Numbered from the stretch's first letter, positions 39,401-47,989 are shown. The stretch: 64,000 nt of DNA from Micromonospora vinacea (GCF_015751785.1 NZ_JADOTY010000001.1:4216001-4280000); one strand, 5' to 3'. Made by a program: numbers and translations. The notes: generated by a model from the sequence alone, not told the origin.

Positions 39401-39460
39401 GATCACTTGATGCTGAGTAGTTGTGGGAAGGCTCCAACAGCTACTCAGCATCAAGTGATC
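39401..39460. terminator. Perfect 20-bp inverted repeat
   Basis: The arms GATCACTTGATGCTGAGTAG (39401-39420) and its exact complement (39441-39460) flank a 20-nt loop. It lies between two same-strand genes, so it may terminate the dehydrogenase transcript. Perfect arms of this length and the intergenic position also fit a dispersed palindromic repeat. Confidence 0.75.
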
Positions 39461-39484
39461 GTGAGCTTGGGGGAGGATGTCGGG

Positions 39485-39985
39485 ATGCGGCTGGTGCTGA
39501 CGGCGGACACCCATGTACCGAAGCGGGCCCGGGACCTACCCGGGCCCCTCTGGGCGGCCATCGAGGCGGCCGACGTGGTGGTGCACGCCGGCGACTGGGT
39601 GGACGAGGCGTTGCTCGACGCCATGACCGCGCGGTCGCGCCGACTGATCGGGGTGTACGGCAACAACGACGGCCCGCCGCTGCGCGCCCGGCTGCCGGAG
39701 GTGGCCCGGGTCGAGCTCGACGGACTGCGGATGGCGGTGGTGCACGAGACCGGTCAACGGACCGGCCGCGAGAAGCGGTGCGCGGCCCGTTTTCCCGACG
39801 TCGACCTGCTGGTCTTCGGGCACTCGCACATCCCCTGGGACACCGAGGCGCCCGGTGGGCTGCGCCTGCTCAACCCCGGCTCACCCACCGACCGCCGCTC
39901 CCAACCCCACGCCACCTACCTCACCGCAGAACTGAACGCCGGCACCCTCGCCAAGGTCCACCTACACCGCCTACCCCGCCCCTGA
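39485..39985 (+). CDS. Calcineurin-like metallophosphoesterase (YfcE type)
   Basis: ATG 39485 (MRLVLTADTHVPKRARD) gives 166 aa. Metal ligands are visible: DTH (motif I), HAGDWVD (motif II), GNND (motif III), HE and GHSHIPWDT (motif V). This is the short YfcE/MJ0936 phosphodiesterase type, which acts on small phosphodiesters with Mn2+. The longer frame upstream reads through the palindrome and is discarded. Natural substrate unknown. Confidence 0.88.
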   Translation: MRLVLTADTHVPKRARDLPGPLWAAIEAADVVVHAGDWVDEALLDAMTARSRRLIGVYGNNDGPPLRARLPEVARVELDGLRMAVVHETGQRTGREKRCAARFPDVDLLVFGHSHIPWDTEAPGGLRLLNPGSPTDRRSQPHATYLTAELNAGTLAKVHLHRLPRP

Positions 39986-40030
39986 CCCCCGCCCTCTGCC
40001 CCCCCGCGCCCCCGCCCCTCACCCCTCACC

Positions 40031-40109
40031 CCCCGCGATCTTGCACTTGCTGTCGTTGTTTTGCGCCTTGTGCGCCTTTTGTCGCAACAGAAAGTGCAAG
40101 ATCGCGGGG
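40031..40109. terminator. 18-bp perfect inverted repeat with inner stem
   Basis: Arms CCCCGCGATCTTGCACTT (40031-40048) and AAGTGCAAGATCGCGGGG (40092-40109) pair perfectly, with TTGCG (40061-40065)/CGCAA (40083-40087) pairing inside. C-rich sequence to the left and G-rich repeats to the right could extend it. It lies between convergent genes. Confidence 0.75.
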
Positions 40110-40184
40110 AGCGGGGAGCGGGGAGCGGGGAGCGGGGAGCGGGGGTGTGGGGAGCGGGGAGCGGGGAGCGGGGGTGTGGGGAGC
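40106..40184. repeat. GGGGAGC tandem repeat with quadruplex potential
   Basis: GGGGAGC is repeated five times (40106-40140), then GGGGGTGT, three more copies, GGGGGTGT and one more copy. There are more than ten runs of four or five G on the plus strand, spaced by 3 nt, which satisfies the usual quadruplex pattern. It begins inside the right arm of the hairpin at 40031-40109 and ends 21 bp before the DUF3072 stop codon. Confidence 0.9.
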
Positions 40185-40205
40185 GGGCGGCGCGGGGAGT
40201 TCGGG

Positions 40206-40421
40206 TTACTGGCCTCGGCCGGTCTCGGCCCGGAGCTCGTCGATGCGCTTGGACGCCTCGGCCTTGGTCAGGTCATCCGGGAGGTCGGCGTGGGCTTCCC
40301 GGGCCAGCGTGCCCAGGTAGGACTCCTGGGCGGCGGTCGGCGGCTCGTCGCCGGTGACCCACTCGTCCGGGTCCTTGATCGCGGCGTTCTGGTCGGCCTG
40401 CTCGGTGCGGCGGTCCGTCAT
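40206..40421 (-). CDS. DUF3072 protein
   Basis: Three ATGs in a row (40427, 40424, 40421) follow AAGGG; the third has the best spacing and gives 71 aa. PPTAAQESYLGTLAREAHAD and LPDDLTKAEASKRIDELRAE are the DUF3072 pattern, a small helical domain similar to SAP/Rho-N folds, function unknown. Its SigB-type promoter suggests stress induction. The stop lies 21 bp from the G-rich repeat. Confidence 0.8.
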   Translation of the reverse strand: MTDRRTEQADQNAAIKDPDEWVTGDEPPTAAQESYLGTLAREAHADLPDDLTKAEASKRIDELRAETGRGQ

Positions 40422-40454
40422 CATCATCACCCTTTCTTTCGAACAGGTGTGCCA

Positions 40455-40480
40455 GTACCCCGATTGTTCGTGGTTCATGC
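40455..40480 (-). promoter_or_regulatory. SigB-type promoter of the DUF3072 gene
   Basis: Reading the minus strand, GCAT (40480-40477), 16-nt spacer and GGGTAC (40460-40455) fit the SigB consensus GNNT-N14-16-GGGTAC. The predicted leader is about 26 nt with AAGGG. Confidence 0.45.
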
Positions 40481-40507
40481 CCGAACGCCGCCACCTACGA
40501 TCATCGG

Positions 40508-41467
40508 ATGACGGTGGACCGGTCGGGTGTGGTGGTGGTCGGGGCGGGCATTGCCGGGGTGGCGTGTGCCGTCGAGTTGACCCGGGCCGGGGTGCCGGTG
40601 CAGGTCCGGGAGCGGGGGCACGTCCGCGGTGGCCGGATGGCCAGCAAACGCTTCCAGGGCCGACCCGCGGACATCGGCGCCGCCTACTTCACCGCCACCG
40701 ACCCCGACTTCGCCGCCCTGGTCGAGCAGTGGCGCGCCGCCGGGCTGGTCCGCGAGTGGACCGACACCTTCCAGGCGTACGACGGGAGCGGGAGCCACGA
40801 GGTGCCCGGGCCGATGCGTTTCGCCGCCCCCCGTGGGCTGCGCTCGTTGGTCGAGCACCTGGCCGACGCCGTGCCGGTGACCGTCGACCGGCTGGTGCTC
40901 ATGGTGGAGCCCGGCCCGGTCGTGGATGGGGAGTCGTGCGCGGCGGTCGCCCTGGCCATGCCGGGCCCGCAGGCCGCCCTGCTGCTCGACCCGGCCCTGA
41001 CCGACGCCACCCGGGTCGTGCAGGCGCAACGCTGGTCGCCGTCGCTGGCCGCGGTGCTGCGCTTCCCGACCCGGCGCTGGCCGGACTTCCGGGGCGCGTT
41101 CGTCAACGAGCACCCGGTCCTCAACCTCGTCTGCGACGACGGCGACCGGCGCGGTGACGGCGCTCCGGTGCTGGTCGCGCACACCGTGCCGGAGTTCGCG
41201 GCCGGGCACCTGGCCCAACCCACCGGTGCCGGCCCGGCCATCGAGCAGGCCGTCCGGGATCTGCTCGGGCTGCCCGAGCAGGCCGTCGACGTGCACGTGC
41301 ACCGCTGGACGTACGCGAAGCCGACCAGCCACGCCGGCGGCGCCACCCACCACCTCGACGCCGACGGGATCGGCCTGGCCGGCGACGCGTTCGGCAAGCC
41401 CCGGGTGCAGAGCGCCTGGCGCTCCGGCCGGGACCTGGGCCGCGCGCTGGCCGACCGCCTGGCCTGA
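40508..41467 (+). CDS. Renalase-like FAD-dependent oxidoreductase
   Basis: The 319-aa protein begins with the dinucleotide-binding motif VVVVGAGIAGVACAVELTRAG, then RGGRMASKRFQGRPADIGAAYF, and ends with a FAD-binding GIGLAGDAFGKPRVQSAWRSG. Short size and this C-terminal motif are those of renalase-like amine-oxidase-fold proteins, which oxidise NAD(P)H isomers or amines. No membrane segment. It is followed by a short gap and the convergent antiporter gene. Confidence 0.82.
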   Translation: MTVDRSGVVVVGAGIAGVACAVELTRAGVPVQVRERGHVRGGRMASKRFQGRPADIGAAYFTATDPDFAALVEQWRAAGLVREWTDTFQAYDGSGSHEVPGPMRFAAPRGLRSLVEHLADAVPVTVDRLVLMVEPGPVVDGESCAAVALAMPGPQAALLLDPALTDATRVVQAQRWSPSLAAVLRFPTRRWPDFRGAFVNEHPVLNLVCDDGDRRGDGAPVLVAHTVPEFAAGHLAQPTGAGPAIEQAVRDLLGLPEQAVDVHVHRWTYAKPTSHAGGATHHLDADGIGLAGDAFGKPRVQSAWRSGRDLGRALADRLA

Positions 41468-41500
41468 GACACGCGTGCCCGGCTGCGCCGAGACGCGCGC

Positions 41501-42796
41501 TCAGGCGTGCCCGGCTGCCGCGACGGGCCGAGCGTCGGCGTTCCGCTCGGCCGGGTCGGAGGTCCGCTCACCCTCCCGGTCCAGCAGCTGCATCACCGGG
41601 GTCGCCGTGATGCCGTGCACCACGACGGAGACGAGCACCACCAGCCCGACGGTCGCCCAGAGCAGCTCGGCCTGCGGAAAGTCGGCCTTGGTGGTGGCGT
41701 ACGCGAGGTAGTAGAACGAGCCGACGCCGCGAATGCCGAACAACGAGATGACCCAGTGCTCGGCCGGGCGTCCCGGCGCGCCGCGCAGCGACAACCAGCC
41801 GATCAACGGCCGTACCAGGAACACCAGCGCCAGCCCGACAGCGGCCGCCGGCCAGGTCAGCGGACCCAGCAGGCCACCCACGATGGCGCCGCCGAGCAGC
41901 AGCAACAGCACCAGGGTGAGCAGCCGTTCGACCTGCTCGGCGAAGTCGTGCAGCACCGAGTGGAACTCGTGGGTCCGCTCGGCGGCCCGGATGGCCCGGG
42001 CGGCCACGAACACCGCCAGGAAGCCGTACCCGCCGACCACCTCCACCAGCCCGTACGCCAGGAAGGTGGCGGCGAGCGCCAGGAAGCCCTCGGCGTGCCG
42101 GGCCAGCCGCAGCTCACTGGGCGCGCGGAAGAACAGCTTGCCGAGCAGCCAGCCGATGAGCAGGCCACCGCCGACGCCGACGCCCACCTTCCAGAGCACG
42201 TCCACTGTGAACCACTCCGCCAACCAGTCGCCGGGGGCGAGGCTGGTCGAGGCGATGGCGATGGCGGCGTAGACGAACGGGAACGCCAGCCCGTCGTTGA
42301 GGCCCGCCTCGGAGGTCAACGCGAAACGGACCTCGTCCTCGGAGTCCTCCACGTCGGTCGGCTCGCCGACCTGCACGTCGGCGGCGAGCACCGGATCGGT
42401 GGGCGCCAGCGCGGCGCCCAGCAGCAGCGCGGCGGCCGGCACCAGCCCCGCCCACCACCAGCCGAGCACTGCCACCGCCGCGATGCACAGGGGCATCGCG
42501 ATCGCCAGCAGCCGCCAGGTGGACGACCACCGCCGCCAACTCAACGGCCGGTCGATCTTCAGCCCGGCGCCCATCAGCGCGACGATCACCCCGATCTCGG
42601 TGAGGTGGGTGGTCAGCTCCGGGTGGGCCAGTGGGTCCGGCGACGGCAGCCCGACGGGCAGCAGGAACACCAGCATGCCGAGGGCGAGGAAGGCGATCGG
42701 CATGGACAGCGGACGCCGCTCCAGCACCCGCGGCAGGATGCCCGCGAGCAGCGCGCCCAAGCCCACCAGCGCGAACGCCACATCTACCGGCTCCAC
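41501..42796 (-). CDS. Cation/proton antiporter (CPA1/CPA2-like)
   Basis: GTG 42796 behind GAAGGG gives 431 aa; a GTG 21 bp upstream also fits the frame. About 12 hydrophobic segments are present; APTDPVLAADVQVGEP carries the Asp pair typical of the transport core, and TSEAGLNDGLAFPFVY has the conserved Asn-Asp. It exchanges monovalent cations for protons. The Asp/Glu-rich loop DVEDSEDEVRFAL precedes the Asn-Asp helix. It is the third gene of a same-strand run after the SpoIIE and HAD genes. It is a separate family branch from the antiporter at 6684. Confidence 0.87.
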   Translation of the reverse strand: MEPVDVAFALVGLGALLAGILPRVLERRPLSMPIAFLALGMLVFLLPVGLPSPDPLAHPELTTHLTEIGVIVALMGAGLKIDRPLSWRRWSSTWRLLAIAMPLCIAAVAVLGWWWAGLVPAAALLLGAALAPTDPVLAADVQVGEPTDVEDSEDEVRFALTSEAGLNDGLAFPFVYAAIAIASTSLAPGDWLAEWFTVDVLWKVGVGVGGGLLIGWLLGKLFFRAPSELRLARHAEGFLALAATFLAYGLVEVVGGYGFLAVFVAARAIRAAERTHEFHSVLHDFAEQVERLLTLVLLLLLGGAIVGGLLGPLTWPAAAVGLALVFLVRPLIGWLSLRGAPGRPAEHWVISLFGIRGVGSFYYLAYATTKADFPQAELLWATVGLVVLVSVVVHGITATPVMQLLDREGERTSDPAERNADARPVAAAGHA

Positions 42797-42902
42797 GGCA
42801 CCACCCTTCGCCCGCACCCGCGCGGCGCGGGCAGGTGGTGACAGTCCTTGCCCCGCAAGGGCTCCCGCTATGCGCGTCCGTGCCGGTGGACCTGAGTGAT
42901 CC

Positions 42903-43580
42903 TCACCGGGGCCGGGTGAGCGGTGAGTCCGCCAGTTCGTTCAACAGCGCGGCCGGGTCGTCGTACACCGCCACGGCACCCGCGCCGGCGAGCTCGCCGC
43001 GACTGGTGCCACCGCAGGTCAGACCCACACACGGGATGTTCAACTTGCCGGCCGCGGCAACGTCCCACACCGAGTCGCCGACGAAGACCACCCGCTCGGC
43101 GGCCAACCCCGACTGCTCCAACGCGGCGACAAGGATGTCCGGTGCCGGCTTGCTCTGCTGGGCGTCCGCCGAGGAGGTGATGGTGTCGATCACGTCATCG
43201 GCGGCCAGCGCCCGACGAAGCGCGCCCACCTCGGGTTCCGAGGCGGAGGTGGCCAGCACGACCCGCAACCCCCGCTCGGCGCAGGCGCGCAACAGGTCGG
43301 CCGCCCGGGGCAGCGGCGTGAGTCGTTCCCAGTACTCGGCGTAGAGGGTGTCGTGTGCGTCGCGCAGCTTCTGGTCGGCGTCGCGGTCCCGCTCCGGCCC
43401 GAGGAGGTGGTCCAGGAGTTTGTCCGACCCCATCCCGATCGAACGGTGCACCACCGCCATCGGCACCGGCTGTTCAGTCTGGCGTAACGCCTCCCACCAG
43501 CTGACGGTGTGCAGGTAGGTGGTGTCGACCAGGGTGCCGTCGACATCGAAGAGGACCCCGGCGGGCCGGTCGGTAGCCAT
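42903..43580 (-). CDS. HAD phosphatase, phosphoglycolate-phosphatase-like
   Basis: ATG 43580 behind AGGAGG gives 225 aa. Motif I is LFDVDGTLVDTTY (both Asp present), the cap contains HRSIGMGSDKLLDHLLG, motif II is LATSASEPE, motif III the Lys in QQSKPAPDILVAAL, and motif IV is VFVGDSVWDVAAAG. It dephosphorylates a small phosphorylated metabolite; exact substrate unknown. It lies 25 bp downstream of the SpoIIE phosphatase gene and may be in its operon. Confidence 0.87.
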   Translation of the reverse strand: MATDRPAGVLFDVDGTLVDTTYLHTVSWWEALRQTEQPVPMAVVHRSIGMGSDKLLDHLLGPERDRDADQKLRDAHDTLYAEYWERLTPLPRAADLLRACAERGLRVVLATSASEPEVGALRRALAADDVIDTITSSADAQQSKPAPDILVAALEQSGLAAERVVFVGDSVWDVAAAGKLNIPCVGLTCGGTSRGELAGAGAVAVYDDPAALLNELADSPLTRPR

Positions 43581-43605
43581 GGGCGTCCTCCTACCCTCAG
43601 GTGGC

Positions 43606-45738
43606 TCAGGGATGCGCGGCCGGCGGTGTGAGGATCTCGAACCAGACAGTGGAGCCCCGGACCGACGGGTCGGTGCCCCAGGCGTCGCTGAGCTCCTCGA
43701 TCAGGCCGAGGCCACGCCCGCGACTGCTCAACGTGTCGGTACGGGCCCGGGTCACGGTGCCCCGGGTCCCCGAATCCGCTACCGAGACGAGCAGCCGCTC
43801 GGCGCTGAGGTCGATCTCGACCCGAGCGGCCGTGCCGGCGTGCAGCAACGCGTTGGTGGTCAGCTCGCTGGTGCAGAGCACCGCCGCCCCGATCACCGAC
43901 TCGGGCACCTGCCACTCGGTGAGCTGGCCGGTCAGCCAGTGCCGTACCCGGCTGGGTGCTGTCGGCTCGGCGGGCACCTCCATGCTCGCCGAACGACTCG
44001 GCTTGAGCGCGTGCTCGACCGCCAGTACTGCCACGTCGTCCTCAGTGCCACCCGGGACCGCAGCGGTGGCCACCGCGCAGAGCGCGCGGGGGTCGCCACT
44101 GCCGGCCTTGGCGATGGCGTCGCTCAGGGTGGCGAGCCCAGCGCTCAGGCTCTGTCGGCGACGCTCCACCACCCCGTCGCTGAACAGCAGCAGTGTGTCA
44201 CCGGGACGGAACGGGACAGTAGTGATGCCCGGTCGACCGCCCAGCCCCAGCGGCGGCCCGGCCGGGACGTCGACGTACTCGGCGTGGAAGCGACCATCCG
44301 GGTCGCCGCGGCGGATCAGCGGCGCGGGGTGACCGGCGCTGGACACCGTCAGCTCCCGCCGCTCCGCGTCGATCACCCCGAACGCCACTGTGACGAACAG
44401 TTCGTGGGTGCCGGCCTCCGTGCCGAGGCTGGTCACCAGCCGGTCCAGGCCGGCCAGGACCGCGTCGGGCGTCGGGTCGGCCAGGGCCAGGGCGCGCAGC
44501 GCGGCTCGGACCTGCCCCATCCGCGCGGCGGCCTGCACGTCGTGGCCGGCCACGTCGCCCAGCACCACGCCGAGCGAGCCGTTGGGCAGCAGGAACGCGT
44601 CGTAGAAGTCACCGCCGGCCGCGTTGCCGTCCACGCCCGGGTCGTAGCGGGCCGCGATCCGCAGTCGGGGCAGATCCGGTAGGTGCTCCGGCAACATGCT
44701 GCGTTGCAACAGTTGGGCTGTGCCGTGCTGGGTCTCGAACCGGCGGGCCCGCTCGGCGGCCTGGCCGATCAGCTCGCCCGAGGCGGCCAGCAGCGCCCGC
44801 TCGGCGGGTGACCAGGTGTGCGGCACCTGGTAGCCGACCGACAGCCCGCCGCGGACCACCGAGGTGCCCAGCGGCAGGGCCGCCATCGCCCGGATCTTCT
44901 GATCGTGGCGGTCCACGGCGGTGTCCCGCAGCGGTTGCCCGTCCCGGGTGAACGACGGGGCGCCGGAGCGGGCCGCCTGCACCACCGGGGCCGACCAGTC
45001 CGCCGCCGCACGCCGCCAGAGCGGAGGCAGCCGCTCGTCGGCCTCGTCCAGCAACTCGCCACGGACCCGACGCACCATGCGCCAACCGCCGCCGCCCTCG
45101 TCGACAGCGAACGAGGCCTGGTCGGGATCGAACGTGGTGATCGCGTACCGCAGCGCCACCCGGGCCACGTCGTCGAGGGTGAGGGTGCCGGCGAGCGCCG
45201 CGGCCACCTCGCTGAGGCTCTGCAACTGCTCGGTGACGTGGGTGGTCTCGGCCGCGACAGTCAACACGCCGACGATCTGCCCGGCGCTGTCACGCACCGG
45301 CGAGTAGCCCCGGGTGAAGACCGCCTGCTCCACCGTCGCGGAGTGCCCACGCACCAGTGGCAGGGTGGACTCCTTCTCCAGGAAGGACTCGCCCTGCCGG
45401 TAGCAGCGCTCGATCACCGCGCCGACACCGGGCAGCGCCCAGATCTCCGCGAACACCTCGGCGGCCGGGCGGCCCAGGGCGGTCGGGTGCTTGGTGCCCA
45501 GCAGTTCGGCGTAGCCGGCGTTGTAGAGCAGGACGAGATCGTCGCCGTAGGCCAGGGCCATCGGCATCGGCGAGTCGAGGATCAGCTCCACCACGGCCCG
45601 GAGGGAGACGTCCCAGTCGTCGGCCGGGCCCAGCGGCGTGTCGGCCCAGTCGTGGGCGAGCACGGCCGGGCCAGACCCGGTGGGTGCGCCCGGGCCCGGA
45701 GTTGCTGGCGTGGGGACCCGCCCGACCGTTCCTGGCAT
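43606..45738 (-). CDS. SpoIIE-family phosphatase with PAS, GAF and anti-sigma-kinase-like domains
   Basis: The 710-aa protein has PAS (about 45-155, YAELLGTKHPTALGRPAAEV), GAF (about 175-330), the SpoIIE/PP2C phosphatase (about 345-560: AARYDPGVDGNAAGGDFYDA, VLGDVAGHDVQAAARM, LLLFSDGVVERRR), and a C-terminal HATPase of the RsbW/SpoIIAB group (about 580-705: TSELTTNALLHAG, SRGRGLGLIEELSDAWG). Input domains would sense signals, the phosphatase would act on an anti-anti-sigma factor and the kinase domain on the same pathway. It is a likely regulator of the SigB-type factor at 24414, although no anti-anti-sigma gene is in the window. Confidence 0.9.
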   Translation of the reverse strand: MPGTVGRVPTPATPGPGAPTGSGPAVLAHDWADTPLGPADDWDVSLRAVVELILDSPMPMALAYGDDLVLLYNAGYAELLGTKHPTALGRPAAEVFAEIWALPGVGAVIERCYRQGESFLEKESTLPLVRGHSATVEQAVFTRGYSPVRDSAGQIVGVLTVAAETTHVTEQLQSLSEVAAALAGTLTLDDVARVALRYAITTFDPDQASFAVDEGGGGWRMVRRVRGELLDEADERLPPLWRRAAADWSAPVVQAARSGAPSFTRDGQPLRDTAVDRHDQKIRAMAALPLGTSVVRGGLSVGYQVPHTWSPAERALLAASGELIGQAAERARRFETQHGTAQLLQRSMLPEHLPDLPRLRIAARYDPGVDGNAAGGDFYDAFLLPNGSLGVVLGDVAGHDVQAAARMGQVRAALRALALADPTPDAVLAGLDRLVTSLGTEAGTHELFVTVAFGVIDAERRELTVSSAGHPAPLIRRGDPDGRFHAEYVDVPAGPPLGLGGRPGITTVPFRPGDTLLLFSDGVVERRRQSLSAGLATLSDAIAKAGSGDPRALCAVATAAVPGGTEDDVAVLAVEHALKPSRSASMEVPAEPTAPSRVRHWLTGQLTEWQVPESVIGAAVLCTSELTTNALLHAGTAARVEIDLSAERLLVSVADSGTRGTVTRARTDTLSSRGRGLGLIEELSDAWGTDPSVRGSTVWFEILTPPAAHP

Positions 45739-45936
45739 GGTCGCAGCCTAGTCGGCCGGCCGGAAAAGGCATCCGACCACGGCGGCGGGCCGTCGCCGCG
45801 TCCCTCGCGGTGGCCGTTCGGGCAGTTCAGGGCCCCTGTCCGGAGGTCTGTCGCAAAAAACGCCGCACGCTGCGCGGACTGCTGGACCGGTTGCCGGGTA
45901 TGCGCCCGGCGCAGTCCATGCGACAGGAGGGACATC
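45739..45936. other. Divergent promoter region of SpoIIE and CmpX genes
   Basis: The 198-bp gap holds a SigB-type promoter reading right (45877-45901). No structured element or small gene was seen. Confidence 0.5.
45877..45901 (+). promoter_or_regulatory. SigB-type promoter of the CmpX-like gene
   Basis: GACT (45877-45880), 15-nt spacer and GGGTAT (45896-45901) match GNNT-N14-16-GGGTA(C/T). A CAGGAGG follows in the 28-nt leader. Confidence 0.45.
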
Positions 45937-46746
45937 ATGCTGAAAACCCTCGCGGTCCGGCAGGCCGACATCGGCGATGCCATCGCCGACACCTGGAGGT
46001 CGGTGCTGCTCTTCATCCCGAAGGCAGTGGCCTTCATCGTCATCCTCGTGGTCGGCTGGCTCATCGCCAGAGCCGTCCTCAAGATCGTGGATACGGTGCT
46101 GGAACGGGTGCGTTTCGACCAGGCGGTCGAACGCGGTGGCATCAAACGGGCCCTGGAGAGAACGAAGTACGACGCCAGCGACATCCTGGCCAGACTGGCG
46201 TACTACGCCGTACTGCTGTTCACGCTGCAGTTCGCCTTCGGAGTCTGGGGGCCCAACGCGATCAGTGACCTGATCAGCGGCGTGGTGTCCTGGCTGCCAC
46301 GTGCGTTCATCGCGATCGTCATCGTGGTGGTGGCGGCTGCGATCGCCAACGCTGTGCGGGATCTGGTCACCGGGGCGCTGGGAGGGCTCTCGTACGGCAA
46401 GGTCCTGGCCGACCTGACGGCGATCTTCATCATCGCGCTCGGTGTGATCGCCGCCCTGAACCAGGTGGGTATCGCCACCACGGTGACCACTCCGGTGCTG
46501 ATCGCGGTGCTCGCCACGGTGGCCGGCATCCTGATCGTCGGTGTCGGCGGTGGTCTCGTGAAGCCGATGCAGAAGCGCTGGGACGGCTGGCTGGATCGGG
46601 CGGCCCAGGAGGCCCGGGCAGTGCAGCAGCAGCGTCAGGCCACGGCGGTCGGGCGGAGCGACGTGGAGCGGCAGATGGCCGACCGCGGGGGTGAACGCAC
46701 CCAGGCCATGCCTCGGGTGGACGAAGCCCAGCAGTACCGCTCGTAA
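45937..46746 (+). CDS. CmpX-like mechanosensitive-channel-related membrane protein
   Basis: ATG 45937 follows CAGGAGG; 269 aa. There are about five hydrophobic segments: VLLFIPKAVAFIVILVVGWL, a loop with LERVRFDQAVERGGIKRALE, ILARLAYYAVLLFTLQFAFG, LPRAFIAIVIVVVAAAIANA and DLTAIFIIALGVIAAL. This is the TM-helix-repeat/CmpX pattern, related to the pore region of MscS. It probably tunes membrane or osmotic responses. The cytoplasmic tail (about 210-269) is Gln/Arg-rich. A long shadow frame upstream is not used. A SigB-type promoter lies in front. Confidence 0.82.
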   Translation: MLKTLAVRQADIGDAIADTWRSVLLFIPKAVAFIVILVVGWLIARAVLKIVDTVLERVRFDQAVERGGIKRALERTKYDASDILARLAYYAVLLFTLQFAFGVWGPNAISDLISGVVSWLPRAFIAIVIVVVAAAIANAVRDLVTGALGGLSYGKVLADLTAIFIIALGVIAALNQVGIATTVTTPVLIAVLATVAGILIVGVGGGLVKPMQKRWDGWLDRAAQEARAVQQQRQATAVGRSDVERQMADRGGERTQAMPRVDEAQQYRS

Positions 46747-46791
46747 CGGGGCGTTACGGCACGACGGGTTGGGGGAGGGTGTTCCGCGTAC

Positions 46792-46815
46792 GGCGCGGGG
46801 TGCCCTCCCCGCGCC
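46792..46815. terminator. Hairpin between convergent genes
   Basis: GGCGCGGGG (46792-46800) and CCCCGCGCC (46807-46815) make perfect 9-bp arms around TGCCCT, between stops at 46746 and 46818. Confidence 0.7.
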
Positions 46816-46817
46816 TG

Positions 46818-47171
46818 TCAGTGCCGGTCGAGCGCGCGAGCCAGCGCGCAGACCGCGACCAGGCGGGTGAGCAGCCACTCCGGCTGGCTCCAGTCCACCG
46901 ACCCGTTGGGCGGGGTCCACCCGTGCTCCAGGGCGGCGGCGCGCACCCCCTCGGCGTAGCCGGCGAGCGCCGCGGCGGTCAGCGGCGTCCGATCCCCGTC
47001 GAGGCTGTCCCGGACGGCCGCCGCGTGCTGGTCGACGAGGGCCAGCAGCCCCGGTCGCGCGGCGGCGGCGGCGAGCCCGACAGTGCCCACGGAGACGGTG
47101 AGGGCGGCCAGGGTGGACCGCGCCGAGTCGACGGCGGTACGGGAGGCGACCCGGTTGAACGGCACACGCAT
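46818..47171 (-). CDS. DUF6401-like protein
   Basis: ATG 47171 gives 117 aa. ARPGLLALVDQHAAAVRDSL, TPLTAAALAGYAEGVRAAAL and GSVDWSQPEWLLTRLVAVCA match the DUF6401 family found in actinobacterial genomes (described as natural-product-associated in databases, without a known reaction). The protein is soluble and helical. The long shadow frame to 47756 is not used. No promoter of the SigB type was seen. Confidence 0.62.
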   Translation of the reverse strand: MRVPFNRVASRTAVDSARSTLAALTVSVGTVGLAAAAARPGLLALVDQHAAAVRDSLDGDRTPLTAAALAGYAEGVRAAALEHGWTPPNGSVDWSQPEWLLTRLVAVCALARALDRH

Positions 47172-47333
47172 GGTGACCGAGGCTAACCGACCGGTGACCG
47201 TGTCGACCTCGTCCGCTCGGTGGATGTCGGCTGCGCCACCGGGGCGGTCGCCGCTGACCCGGGGGATTGATCCGGCACAGACGGGGCAGCAGGAGAACAC
47301 CCACGGATGGCGGCACACGGCACGGAGGCACGG

Positions 47334-47783
47334 ATGGGACAGCAGGCGGACGGGCCCGACGAGCGGCACCGGCGGCCGGACGGCGTCAGCGACGCGACGG
47401 TCGCCGCGCTCGGCAAGCTCAGCGAGGCGCTGGAGTGTGTGGAGCGGGCCCGGGGGCACCTCTACTCGATGCACCAGTTGATCGGCCATGCCGACCTGAT
47501 GCTCGACGACGCGGTGGAGCAGTTTCGCGCCGCCGGGCATCCGCACCTCGCCGACCGGATCGCCACGGAGCTGCGGGGCCGCAACGTCATCGCCGGACGG
47601 TGGACGTTCCAGATCGTCGAGGACTTCGACGACGGCTACCACGCGCTGTTCCGGGAGGTGGACCAGCAGGCCCGCGACGAGCTGGTGGGTGGGCGGCGCC
47701 ACCTCTACGAGGCGGAGATGAAGGAACGCCGCCGTAGCCGGGGCCGGCCGGGCCATGAGGCCCGACCGGGCGGCGAAGGCTAG
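47334..47783 (+). CDS. Conserved-type hypothetical protein
   Basis: ATG 47334 behind GGAGG (6-nt spacing) gives 149 aa. No family is recognised. Residues 20-115 are helical and acidic: KLSEALECVERARGHLYSMH, LIGHADLMLDDAVEQFRAAG, RDRIA-like turns, and RGRNVIAGRWTFQIVEDFDD. The C-terminal 25 residues are Arg/Gly-rich (ERRRSRGRPGHEARPGGEG). No membrane segment. It overlaps the end of the small membrane-protein gene on the other strand by 4 bp. Confidence 0.65.
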   Translation: MGQQADGPDERHRRPDGVSDATVAALGKLSEALECVERARGHLYSMHQLIGHADLMLDDAVEQFRAAGHPHLADRIATELRGRNVIAGRWTFQIVEDFDDGYHALFREVDQQARDELVGGRRHLYEAEMKERRRSRGRPGHEARPGGEG

Positions 47784-47989
47784 TCGCTTGTCGCGTCGGC
47801 CGGGCGACGCCGGGCCGCGTCGTCGGCGATGATCACGGTGGCCACCATCAGCGCGACGCAGAGGCTGAACAACCAGGACTCGTCGGCGACGAGCCAGGCG
47901 GACACCGGCGCCTGGAGCGCGGCGAGCAGGAAGCCGAGCCAGGCGAGCCGGCGCTGACGCGTGGAGAGGATTCCGGAGCCTTGATGCAT
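47780..47989 (-). CDS. 69-aa two-TM membrane protein, hypothetical
   Basis: ATG 47989 gives 69 aa: MHQGSGILSTRQRRLAWLGF, then two hydrophobic stretches (WLGFLLAALQAPVSAWLVA and WLFSLCVALMVATVIIADD) and a charged tail. The ribosome site is weak. I do not recognise a family. Alternative upstream starts in the same frame would add a low-complexity N-terminus and overlap the MFS gene's promoter. Confidence 0.5.
   Translation of the reverse strand: MHQGSGILSTRQRRLAWLGFLLAALQAPVSAWLVADESWLFSLCVALMVATVIIADDAARRRPADATSD

Noticed and set aside
40106..40184. CRISPR-like array
   Set aside because: The repeats are 7 nt, contiguous and without spacers; it is a simple tandem repeat.
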